Assembly (NCBI RefSeq): GCF_023898315.1
Contig: NC_064621.1
Span: 541,653,383-541,717,382 of the forward strand
DNA length: 64,000 nt
Direction of reading: 5' to 3'
DNA from: Schistocerca nitens
Taxonomy: Eukaryota; Arthropoda; Insecta; Orthoptera; Acrididae
Shown here: positions 1-9,370 of the stretch, in pieces
How positions within the stretch are numbered: position 1 is the first letter of the stretch
Layout: every line of letters starts with the position of its first letter
Program-made: the position numbers and the translations under genes
Notes under the pieces: generated by a model
Told to the model about the DNA's origin: nothing
The model's input: only the letters and a program-made list of their open reading frames with translations
Database searches by the model: none

Positions 1-146
1 CGTTGTATTGAATGTATTATCCTGTTTTGTTCATAACTCTGTAATAAGCCAAGTATGGAAAAAATTGTATAGAACATTTTTGTCTTATATTTACCTCACA
101 AATACACCCTTGAAATATTTACATGCATTTTTGAATCACCCTGTAT
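1..146. mobile_element. Probable end of a mariner-like element
   Basis: The motif gaatcaccctgta at 133-145 matches the terminus of the element at 23456-24159, whose right end reads gaatcaccctgtgta. Read on the minus strand it begins TACAGGGTGATTCAA, a common mariner-type terminal repeat. The rest of the element would lie to the left of the window, so a partner repeat cannot be checked. Positions 147-315 hold nothing I recognise. Confidence 0.3.
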
Positions 147-315
147 AGAACTTCTCCATATACAGTGTAGCACCTGGCAAGTCGACGACAAACAAAAAAT
201 AAGAATATTGGTACTCATGTTATTGGAACGTAGTTTTTGGAATGATACCTCCACATCCCTCCTCGCTACATGTAGCCGACCTACTTGGATGAAGAACAAA
301 TTAAATGAACTTATT

Positions 316-895
316 ATCTCACCCACTCACACACCCTCACCCACCCTCACACCCTCACCCACCCTCACACCCTCACCCACCCTCACACCCTCACCCACCC
401 TCACACCCTCACCCACCCTCACACACCCTCACACACCCTCACACACCCTCACCCACCCTCACACCCTCACCCACCCTAACACCCACACACACCATCACCC
501 ACCCTAACACCCGCACACATCATCACACACCCACTCACGCACCCTCCCTCGCCCACCCACTCACGCACCCTCCCTCCCTCGCCCCCACACTCACGCACCC
601 TCCCTCCCTCGCCCCCACACTCACGCACCCTCCCTCCCTCGCCCCCACACTCACGCACCCTCCCTCCCTCGCCCCCACACTCACGCACCCTCCCTCCCTC
701 GCCCCCACACTCACGCACCCTCCCTCCCTCCCTCCCTCGCCCCCACACTCACGCACCCTCCCTCCCTCCCTCGCCCCCACACTCACGCACCCTCCCTCCC
801 TCCCTCGCCCCCACACTCACGCACCCTCCCTCCCTCGCCCCCCCACTCACGCACCCTCCCTCCCTCGCCCCCCCACTCACGCACCCTCCCTCACC
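316..895. repeat. Minisatellite block, 18-bp then 30-bp units
   Basis: From about 316 to 535 an 18-bp unit built from CACCCT/CACCCA words is repeated. From about 536 to 895 a 30-bp unit (CCCTCCCTCGCCCCCACACT plus CACGCACCCT) takes over; the lines starting at 601 and 661 are identical 60-mers, that is two units each. Some units gain one or two extra CCTC words. G occurs almost only as part of CG. The long proline/histidine/threonine-rich open frames across it on both strands are products of the repeat, not genes. Confidence 0.9.
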
Positions 896-1059
896 CACGC
901 ACCCTCCCTCGCCCCCACACACACACACTCACCCTCACCCCCACACACACACACTCACCCTCACCCACGCACCCTCCCTCGCCCCCACACACACACACAC
1001 TCACCCTCCCCCACGCACCCACCCTCACCCACTCACCCACTCACTCACCCTCACCCACT

Positions 1060-1108
<49 letters not shown>

Positions 1109-1146
1109 ACCCACTCACTCACTCACTCACACACACACACACATAT

Positions 1147-1184
<38 letters not shown>

Positions 1185-1185
1185 A
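896..1185. repeat. (CA)n, (CTCA)n and (TC)n microsatellites
   Basis: Direct continuation of the minisatellite block. CACACA runs alternate with CTCACCC words, there is a pure CA tract around 1061-1102, then ACTC words, and finally a TC tract at 1150-1183. Together with the preceding block this makes about 870 bp whose plus strand is nearly free of G. Confidence 0.9.
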
Positions 1186-1210
1186 TAAGTTAGCGATGGA
1201 ACTTAAGTAG

Positions 1211-1743
1211 TCATGATTTCTTCTTATTTCTCTGTTCTTCCCAAACCATTTTCTTAGTTCGGGTCCCGTAACGTCGACAAATTTGGCATTTTTTAAAATC
1301 CAGTTTCTTTCTATTGCAATTTTGACTGTAGTAATTTGTGTTTTCGTTGCTAATATATTGAATTAGATCGTACCCAATATATAATTCTAAGATATCCTCG
1401 ACGCTCTGTGTATCTTTGGGAAATATGTTTGGACCCTGCGATCCTTCATATTTATTGTTGGTCCTCGGTAAGTCAAAGTCTGAACACTGTGCACTGTCTT
1501 TTTCGTCTGATTCAGCCGAATCAGTTGGCAAGCGTAGCGTTCGCCAAATTCTTGGTCGTATTTCACTATCTTCCTACGATTCTGCTTCTCTTTATTTCTT
1601 TCTTTCTTTCTTTCTTTCTTTTTTATGTATCCAATGTGTTCTTCCCAATCGGCTAAGTGGTCCAGAACATCGGATAGGACGTCCGCGCATTCATCGTTTA
1701 TAATCCTATTGTCTCTTTCGTCCGCCATGATGAAAGGGCACAA
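1211..1743 (-). pseudogene. piggyBac-like transposase N-terminal fragment, frameshifted
   Basis: Two overlapping minus-strand frames (1743 to 1387, then 1531 to 1211) read as one broken protein start. An acidic N-terminus (MADERDNRIINDECADVLSD) is followed by a lysine/arginine-rich piece generated by a (TTTC)n tract at about 1587-1622. After a frameshift near 1500 comes another acidic stretch and then VEDILELYIGYDLIQYISNE and TNYYSQN, which resembles the segment of piggyBac-type transposases just before the catalytic domain (a phenylalanine/leucine-rich helix followed by a TNxYA-like motif). No catalytic aspartates are present; the frame ends at 1211. Family assignment rests on motif resemblance only. 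A protein-profile search for the PGBD-type transposase domain would settle it. Confidence 0.45.
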
Positions 1744-1819
1744 GTACTTATAAAAACAAAAAACTTGTGTGTAACTTATTACCTAAACAAAACACCAACA
1801 GAATGCAAAAGATACTGAA

Positions 1820-1925
1820 GTGCTGTCGCCGGCCACTGCGCGATACTATGCTCACGACACCACTGTGGTGTCGCTGGCCACTGACCGATACTACGCAGAC
1901 ACCACTGTGGTGTCGCCAGACGGCA
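1820..1925. repeat. Tandem repeat of about 43 bp, 2.5 copies
   Basis: The words GTGGTGTCGC, GGCCACTG, CGATACTA and GACACCACT recur in order at 1820-1864 and 1865-1907, and a third partial copy starts at 1908. Each unit junction carries the near-palindrome CACCACTGTGGTG. No coding content. The following 1926-2450 holds nothing I can assign. Confidence 0.6.
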
Positions 1926-2450
1926 TAGTGTTAACATATAATTGTTATTGTATCACATCAGTTTCTGATTGCAATAACGTTGATAATTTATTACACGCCA
2001 AATAGTGTGTTGGTGATGTAACGCTGATGGGATTACTTACATGCATAAAGACTGTATTACTCAGATTTTCAGCGGTTAAGGTACCATTCTGGGAATTGAG
2101 AGGTACAGAATTCAATGCACTGTACGTCCTGCGATTGTATCTGTAACTTTTCGCTGCTTTGACGTCTGGCAGTGATTTGCATATGTCAGAAATTTTGAGC
2201 TGCACTCTGTTTCAGAACCTACCTTAAACTGTATGTCCCCTTACAACTAGCTGGGTCAGTCTGTCCGTTCGGAGTTCGGAAGGAGGCAAGGGAATGCCAC
2301 GGAACGCCACTCCATTAAGTCCATATGTACCCCTTCTACAAATATTATGAAAATGCAACGACATACGATATTATGATGTACGTGGTCCCTTGAACAAACC
2401 GTAAGCACGTGCCAACTCGTCTATTGTCGCATGACTATCTTCACAGATAG

Positions 2451-2846
2451 TGTGGCCGAGCGGTTCTAGGGGCTTCAGACTGGAACCGCGCGACAGCTAC
2501 GGTTGCAGGTTCGAATCCTGCCTCGGGCATGGATGTGTGTGTTGTCCTTAGGTTAGTTAGGTTTAAGTAGTTGATATGGCTCTGAGCACTATGGGACTTA
2601 ACTTCTCAGGTCATCAGTCTCCTAGAATTTAGAACTACTTAAACCTAACTAACCTACGGACATCACACGCATCCATGCCCGAGGCAGGATTCGAACCTGC
2701 GACCGTAGCGGTCGCGCAGTTCCAGACTGTAGCGCCTAGAACCGCTCGTCCACCCCGGCCGGCCGTTTAAGTAGTTCTGAGTTCTAGGGGACTGATGACC
2801 TCAGATGTTAAGTTCCATAGTGCTCAGAGCCATTTGAACCATTTTT
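2451..2846 (+). mobile_element. tRNA-derived SINE (family A), split by a second copy
   Basis: The plus-strand SINE starts with a tRNA-like head (A-box type tgtggccgagcggt at 2451-2464, B-box ggttcgaatcc at 2509-2519) and ends with the family's conserved tail agagccatttgaaccattt near 2845. Its body is interrupted at 2572 and resumes at 2765. The head resembles leucine or serine type tRNAs. SINEs of this kind are transcribed by RNA polymerase III and depend on a LINE for copying. Seven other copies of family A lie in this window. Positions 2847-3211 are unassigned. Confidence 0.9.
2573..2764 (-). mobile_element. SINE family A nested inside another family A copy
   Basis: An antisense copy running from the tail side (tggctctgagcactatggga at 2577) to the head (ends ccccggccggcc at 2764). 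It is flanked by the 12-bp direct repeat gtttaagtagtt at 2561-2572 and 2765-2776, a target-site duplication cut out of the host SINE. The tRNA-like B-box is gattcgaacc on this strand. Slight 3' shortening: the usual aaatggttcaa tail is reduced to gata. Confidence 0.92.
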
Positions 2847-3211
2847 GGGAAACTACACCGGACTACCACGACGCTCCTTGTTTATGATTATTTCCCGTCC
2901 TATGTTAAATTACTGTATCCAGCTGATGCAGCATTTGTGCGAAATAAAGTTGTGATCGTATCTGAAACGTATTTTACTTCGAACGTGCGCCGTTGACAGA
3001 CCCCTGACAAGAAACAGTCGCACAACTGCTCGAGGCTCTAGCCGGTTATACTCCTATTGCATAGCTGCCATTTTGCTCGAGCTATATATGGTTTACTATC
3101 CGCCCACCGCGGAATATTGTGTAGAGGCTGTTTGCCACTCACCATGTGCTTTCACCTTCCAGAAACACAGAAGATCGAAATTTAAAACGGCATTCTTGCA
3201 TTTGCGACTTA

Positions 3212-3932
3212 CGAGGTTCATTCAAATGAAAACCAGGTCAGTGCGTCTACCTTTGCCCTACACCTAACATGGCACTACGTAACTGCGGGAGTGGTGGCGC
3301 CATCTATTGGTAGAGAGACTGACGCGTGTGCACCGTTTGATATTGCATAGCGCCAGTTTGGTTTCACGCCGAAGAGAAGATAGTCACACAAGCTATCGTC
3401 CACTACCGAACATGCAGGCGAGTTAACAGGAACAACGAGGCTTGATTAGATTTCGTACCCAGCGTTATGAAGCCACTTTACATAACCTTAGACGAGCCTT
3501 CAAGTCGAAACGCCGAGGCATGTTGTCCAATGGCGTTATCCTCCTACATGCTAATGCCCGCCCACACATGGCCAATGCGGTGAAGACGACATTGGAGCAG
3601 TTTCTTTGGGAAACGCTGGAACATCCACTGTACAGTCCCGACCTTTCACCTTGTGACTTTCTAATGTGTTTGGACCTCTAAAACAAGCTACTCGCGGACA
3701 TCGATTCGCAACGGACGACGAAGTGTGTGGCTGTGTCCAGGCCTGGATCCGACAGCAGCCTGCTTGCTTTTTCAAGGTTCGAATCGAACGGCTAGTGTCG
3801 CAATGCTATACATGTGCCAACAGTTTTGGCGACTATTTTTGAATATGTGTATTGTGTATAACTTCATTTTTGAGTTAATAAAGTCTTTACCGTTACTTTA
3901 CACTAGTGACCGGGTTTCATTTGACTGCCCCT
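3212..3932 (+). mobile_element. Internally deleted mariner element
   Basis: TA dinucleotides at 3210-3211 and 3933-3934 flank inverted ends that share the core TCAAATGAAA and a GGTCA word. About 720 bp remain of a usual 1.3 kb. The plus-strand frame 3442-3681 holds the back half of the DD34D catalytic domain: LLHANARPHMA, where the family normally has HDNARPH, so the second catalytic aspartate is replaced by alanine, then HPLYSPDLSPCDF with the third aspartate. The N-terminal DNA-binding half and the first aspartate are gone. Certainly non-autonomous. Confidence 0.8.
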
Positions 3933-3934
3933 TA

Positions 3935-4560
3935 CATCGTCGTACTGGGGGAGGCCCGGAAGAGAGAGAATCACCCACAAAAACGGGCTGCTCTGCCCTC
4001 ATAGCTTTTTTTCATGCTTCTTGGATTTTAAGCTCAGTATCCGAACATTCGTTTACTAAAACAGTTCGATGCAATTCTCAAACTCAAAAAATTTGCTTTG
4101 AATATTAGATGATTTTATAGAGATATGCAGTAGTAAATACTGCAAACTATTCAACACAGTCGTCGATGCCTGAGCGCGTAGCGCGAGTCCCGTTATCACG
4201 AAGTAGCTGGTTCGGTTCTCACGGCTAACCAATATTTTATTTTACTTTTGATGCCTACATTTATTATGAGCCATAATTTTTAAATAAAAGAACACATTTT
4301 TGTTTTTAATTACTAATTGCATGAAAATAAATTAATATCTGATGGAGAAGTGCCTTATTGTTAAATGGGAAGAATTATGCCTATTGTTAAATGGGAAGAA
4401 CTAAGTTGCGTACAGGAAGTACTCAATCTCTATAAATAGAAAAATATTTTATTTTATATCTGATGTTTCGCACTATTACATGAAATTTTTATCTGTCATG
4501 AATACTCGCGTGTTATGAAGTTAGTAATTAAACCTAAAATATTATTTTTATTAATTAATA
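3935..4560. other. Unassigned spacer
   Basis: AT-rich DNA without recognised coding content. A weak tRNA-like patch occurs at about 4165-4232 (ggttcggttctc resembles a B-box), but the arms do not pair convincingly. A short direct repeat of the word ttgttaaatgggaagaa lies near 4360-4400. Confidence 0.5.
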
Positions 4561-5640
4561 CACTGGGTGACAGAAAAGTGACTCATTCAGAAGGGGAATA
4601 CGAACGAAATTAAAATTCACAAGTTCTGAGAGCATATGTGATCTTATCTCAATGATTAGAAAATCATGTCAAATTTTAAAAAAAAAGCCAGTATCAGCCC
4701 ACTTATCAGTATAACGTTGCACTCGCTCTGGCTCTGGCTTGGATGCCCGCACTACTTCGGTTGCGAAGATGTCATAAACCCGTTGTATACTGTCTTGAGG
4801 CAAACTGGCCCACAATTGTAACTGCCCCTTGATATCCTCGGTACTGGTGATGGGACGAAGTTGACGAACGTCCTGATCCAACAAACGTTCTTTCCGAGAC
4901 GGATGTAGGGATTTTGCTGACTATAGGACTACCTCAGCATCACGCAGAGACAGCTCATGGACAGGCAGCTTGTTTGGACGAGCTTTGTCCTGTTGAAAAA
5001 TGGTACCACGATAGTGTCGCATGAGAGGTAACACACAAGGACGCGGGATGTCCTTAATTTACCGTTGGACCGCCAGAGTTCCTCCAATCACTACCAGCTG
5101 TGGCCTGAAGTCATACCCGATGGCTTCCCACACCATGACAGAGTAAGACGGCTGTGCCTGTCCGAAACACTAGAACTATTTGACTTCTCACCAGGTCACC
5201 AGCATACTCTCCGACGATGATCATCCGGGGGTTTGCAGAAGCGCAGTTAATCGCTGAAGACAATGCGACGCCTTTCATCAGCACTCCGCGCTTCCCGATC
5301 ACAGCGTCACTTCAATCGCAGCCCCTTTGTAGCGTTTACGGCAGTCTACGCATGGTGCAGCCAGTGCTGGCTGGTCTCCGAACAGTGGCGCGGGATGACA
5401 AAGAATGTTGCAAGGAATCAATTACTTGTTCTTGGATCGCAAGCACGGATGTGAACGGGTTAAGACGTGCTTGGTGCGCGATACGGCGAACCTCCCTTGT
5501 GCTCAGACGTGGTCTAAGAACCTTGACGACGAGTATGCTAGCCTTCGCGATTTTATGCAGTCCAGCGTCGGGACACTGCCACTTCCGAATGCTCCACAAA
5601 TGTAGATCTTGCACCATTCGACCAGCCGATCAAATGAGAA
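4561..5640 (-). pseudogene. Decayed Tc1-like transposase gene
   Basis: Several minus-strand fragments line up in Tc1 order. Around 5617-5336 is the helix-turn-helix part (STREVRRIAHQARLNPF, then TVRRPASTG). Near 5130-5040 lies the conserved MVWEAIGYDF segment followed by an IGGTLAVQR-like end. At 4884-4669 is the C-terminus with WASLPQDSIQRVYD. Frames change repeatedly and the catalytic aspartate regions are unreadable, so it is dead. A possible left terminal repeat cactgggtgacagaaaag starts at 4561; I do not find its partner. Positions 5641-5870 probably belong to the same relic. Confidence 0.65.
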
Positions 5641-5867
5641 CCAACAGTAAGGCCCCTGTCATACTACTTTCAAGTGCTGATAACACTGTCTCGCACTAGT
5701 ACGTGGTCTCTCCGTGTCCTTCAAAGTGTTCACTCAACACCTGACGCTGTTCACGCCCCTCGTATTCCATACCAGCTCTGATGACAATACTACAACACCA
5801 ATGGGCTCTGCTGACCATTCTACATGTCTCAGAGAATTGCAAAGCTAATCATTTCCTTACCTACCGA

Positions 5868-5870
<3 letters not shown>

Positions 5871-5922
<52 letters not shown>
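5871..5922. repeat. (TG)26 microsatellite
   Basis: Perfect TG dinucleotide tract directly right of the Tc1 relic. Confidence 0.97.
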
Positions 5923-5925
<3 letters not shown>

Positions 5926-7405
5926 TTACGTAGACATTAAATACAAGGAGAAAAATAAGAACGTTGCTCCTAGCTAGAATAGATCCATCTACTTCGCGAT
6001 TACAAAACTTAACACACTATGCCCTTAATAGTGGTGACTCTGTCAAATAGTTTGCAATATTTTGTTGTTGACAGCTCTCAAAAATCTTCAAATGTTCCAA
6101 GGCGAGATTCTTGAGCATGTTTGAGAATTACGTTATTTTCGTGTGTTAAAAATATGGTTGGGACTGTTGTTATTTTGAGTAATTATAACATTCACATCGC
6201 ATTTACAGTCAGTATTCTCACAAAATATGTTTTATGTCATTAAAGCTTAAATGTCATTATATATCAATATTTGGTCTCGTGATCGAAATCGCTCTGTTAT
6301 TGGCTGATGCTCTGATTACGTCACAGACTAGGAGCAAGAAGAAGCTACGTCTTACAGGAGTGGTATTCGCAGTTAATAGGATTTTATGTACTTTTATGGA
6401 AATAACTTAGCTATTTAGTGATGAAAAGCGCATTTACAACTGCAAAGAAACAATAGGAAGGAATTTTGTGAACGCAGATAGTGTTAACCTTATGAAAGTT
6501 GATGCGTTTATGCTCCACGCATTTAGAGCGACGGTATCTGCAAGGAAGGACATTCCTTTCCCTGCTCCCTGCAACATCATTAAACTCTCTCAAAACTAAG
6601 GAATTGTAGAACTTTCGCAAATGGGCCCGTATCTTTTATCTAGATTGTCGTGAACTACTACGACCCAGAGCATATTAAAATTATTCTTGGCAAATCTTAG
6701 TGCTGCTTTCCGCTATGATACTCAACAGACGTGCCACCCCTAGCTCGCGTTATGTGCCGCATGTGACTACAGAGAAGCAGAACACAGTTACGAATCCTGG
6801 GAGGGTCGTATATTTTTAAAGTTTTACGCACAAAACGAAAATAGCGTTAGCAAGAATTCATTGTAGCAGTTGGTTCGATGGTGAGATGTATTAGATATAG
6901 CTTCACATTAAGGCATTTACTTTGCTCACAAACAATTACCTTTTAGGAAAGCAGTGCTAGTGGTGAAGATTACACCATGCTCCTACAGTGCAAGGAGGTG
7001 TAGGACAATGAGGTTTTGTGTGCGGAGAGATATAAAGCATGTACAATATGAAGGTAACAGAAATCTAAGGGCTGTGCTGTTTGTGAGTGTAAACTAATGT
7101 CAGTGTCTGAAGCAGACTTAACTTCATCTTATGTAAGTAAGATAATGAAGCTTCAAAAGTCTGAACAATAAGGAGATAAAAAACATTGTTTCTAACAAAG
7201 TAAAAAGTGTATGGTCACATTACATAGAAATATCTTTTAGAACGTGACACGTGTGAATAGTTATTGCAAATGTAAGTGTATGTAAACCCCAAGGAAAACA
7301 CAACAATACTCTGTTTCTAATCGGTGTGCTGAAGTTTTACAATTGTGATTTGGTTTTCATATGAAAGGGCTGTCGATTTGTTTTACAAACAAGTTAAAAT
7401 ATTTT
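5923..7405. other. Unassigned spacer
   Basis: About 1.5 kb of AT-rich DNA. Only short open frames occur and none has a recognisable motif; no tandem or inverted repeat stands out. Confidence 0.5.
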
Positions 7406-7408
7406 TGC

Positions 7409-7487
7409 AGGCTTGATTCGAACCTGCGACCTATGGATATCATCTTCTGATATTCGATAGCCCATCACTCTACCAACCGAACGTCCA
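7409..7487 (-). other. tRNA-like sequence, possibly intron-bearing or a SINE head
   Basis: The minus strand reads a D-arm-like ggttggtagagtg, then ATGG...CCAT flanking a 24-base insert with its own small hairpin (TATCA/TGATA), and a T-arm gtcgcaggttcgaatc. This is the order seen in intron-containing tRNA genes or SINE heads. The acceptor ends (ggacgtt and aagcctg) do not pair, so a functional tRNA is unlikely. Covariance-model scoring would decide. Positions 7488-8080 hold nothing assigned. Confidence 0.35.
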
Positions 7488-8080
7488 AATTACGTGCAAG
7501 AAAGCGGGTATAACGATAATTTTTACTTGGATTTAATGTCGCTGAATGATGATATCCTTCTTTGTAACAGTGGGAAAGCGTATCAAGACATTTTTAATTA
7601 AATAAGGGAACTTCGGCATCGACGTGGTGGCATTTTGCCGATACAGTGCAATCACTTTTTACATACTTTCTCATTCTTTGGAACACTCAGACATGTTTTC
7701 AAGGGTTTTTATGGATGTATTTGTACAGTATGGCGCTACACTTAAATTTGTAATCCATTTTACGAAACGTAAATGCCAAAACAGGACATCACTGTGAATT
7801 AGCCTAGACATAGGAGCAGGGAGCTGGCCACTTCACATGAGTCAAATGGAGCGTTGTAACGGGCTTTCAAACTATTTTAATTTCATTTCCGTTTTTATAA
7901 AATAATACAAGAATTCAGGAGGGAAAAAGCCTGCTATGACCATAAAATGACGTAATTAACCATTTAAGACGATTTCCAGAAAACAGTTTTAATACTGTAC
8001 TGCGTCGTACTGTTTTAGGAAAGTCAAATGCTGTATGTATGTAGGAAGTCGAAGAGGCCAGTCCGTATGAGGTTTTGTTA

Positions 8081-8440
8081 GTAAATCTGCGCAGTGGAAT
8101 GCAGGATGGATGCTTGCACAGGCTGCCCTCGCTGGTGGTGTTTGCAGCAGCACGGCTGCCATTGAGACGCCGGCGCCAAGGGCGCGGCTGCGGGTGCAGA
8201 CGACGTGGGGACAGCGCCGCCGTGACAAGCGCTGCGGCTGCCGCACGAGGCTACGGAAATAGCGGCCCACCTCTGCCTCCGCCTCTCCCCTAGCCAATAA
8301 TAACGCGCTGACCGCCGACATCACATTCCACGCTCCTGCCCGACACCCTCAATCATCGCTCCGCTCTGCCGCTCCAGTTTACATTCACAGTTAACATATT
8401 TTGTTCTTCGCTAGCCACCACGCAAGCGCGCGGCGGAGGG
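8081..8440. promoter_or_regulatory. CpG-rich island, candidate promoter or first exon
   Basis: A sharp local rise in G+C and CpG in otherwise AT-rich surroundings (for example gacgccggcgccaagggcgc near 8167). A CCAAT word in either orientation (agccaataa near 8292) and further CG-rich words up to gcgcgcggcgg near 8427 are present. Open frames occur on both strands (8075-8293 plus, 8324-7989 minus) but show only low-complexity Arg/Ala/Pro composition and no domain. Position relative to a gene is unknown. Positions 8441-8740 are unassigned. Confidence 0.35.
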
Positions 8441-8740
8441 TACACAGGCTACCAGAAATGAGACAACTGCACTGTCAACTAAACTTCGTATTACGCATAA
8501 ATGACATTGATTCGGCGTTATTCAGCCCGCCACGTGACTGACGTTGTTTACAAAGTTCAACCAGGCAGACGTAAGGGCATGAGCAAAGGATATGTATACC
8601 GGTATGTGGTCTAAGGCTCCGTTGTAATAGTACCCCTCCGTCGGTCACCGTTTGATACTAGTTCTCCATGACCCATTTATTTCTTGGACTAATTGGATAA
8701 TATATAGTCCGCAATGTCATTCAGTCTGAACGTAAAGCAA

Positions 8741-9370
8741 ACTGCAAAGAAAACCGAGGACAAAACTGTAATCCTGTCAGGTACCAAAGAATTCGGAAGA
8801 GCAATTGAAAATAATGCAGTGTCTTGGAAAGAGCTTGTAAGATGAAAATCAACAAAAGTAAAACGAGAGTAATGGGATGTAAATTCAGGCGATGTTTAGG
8901 AAATAACTTCGAAAGCAGTAGATGAATTTAATTTTTTGGGGGGGGGGGTGGGGGAGGGGGGGAGATATCCGATTACGGCAAAAGTAGAGAGGATATCGAA
9001 TGCAGACTGACAATAGCAAGAGAAGTATATCTAAAAAAGAGAAATCTGTTAACATCTAGTTTACTTTTAGTGTTAGAATGACTATTCTGTAGGTATTTGT
9101 CTGGACTGTAACCTTGTATGGGAATGAAAAGTAGACGATAAACTGATAAGACAAGAAGGGAGAAGAGCTTGTGAAGTGTTGCGCTGTAGAAGAATACTGA
9201 AGATTAGGTGGGTAGATCGAATAACTAATGAAGGTGTACTGAATAAAATTCGGAGAAACAAAAACGTATGCTGAGTCTTGACTAAAATGGGATCGGTTGA
9301 TAGTATACAACCTAACACACCAAGGATTCGTCTATTTGGTAATAGAAGAATGTGTGAAAGTATCTTGATA
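8741..9370 (+). mobile_element. RTE-like LINE fragment, C-terminal part (left piece)
   Basis: Plus-strand shards of the RTE-type C-terminus: a KINKSKTRVMGCKF segment near 8846, TLYGNEK near 9112, and codons for RRRILKIRWVDRI-like text near 9190-9225, shifted between frames. Comparable regions are intact in the LINE at 60675-63265. A G-rich run (8937-8963) lies in the middle. The piece stops at the Tc1 element and continues at 11490. Confidence 0.6.

Noticed and set aside
305..1210. 301-residue proline/threonine/histidine-rich open frame
   Set aside because: It is translated entirely from the minisatellite block; overlapping frames on both strands are equally open.
2451..2530. Functional tRNA genes at the SINE heads
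   Set aside because: Acceptor arms do not pair and the same block recurs many times with SINE tails and target duplications.
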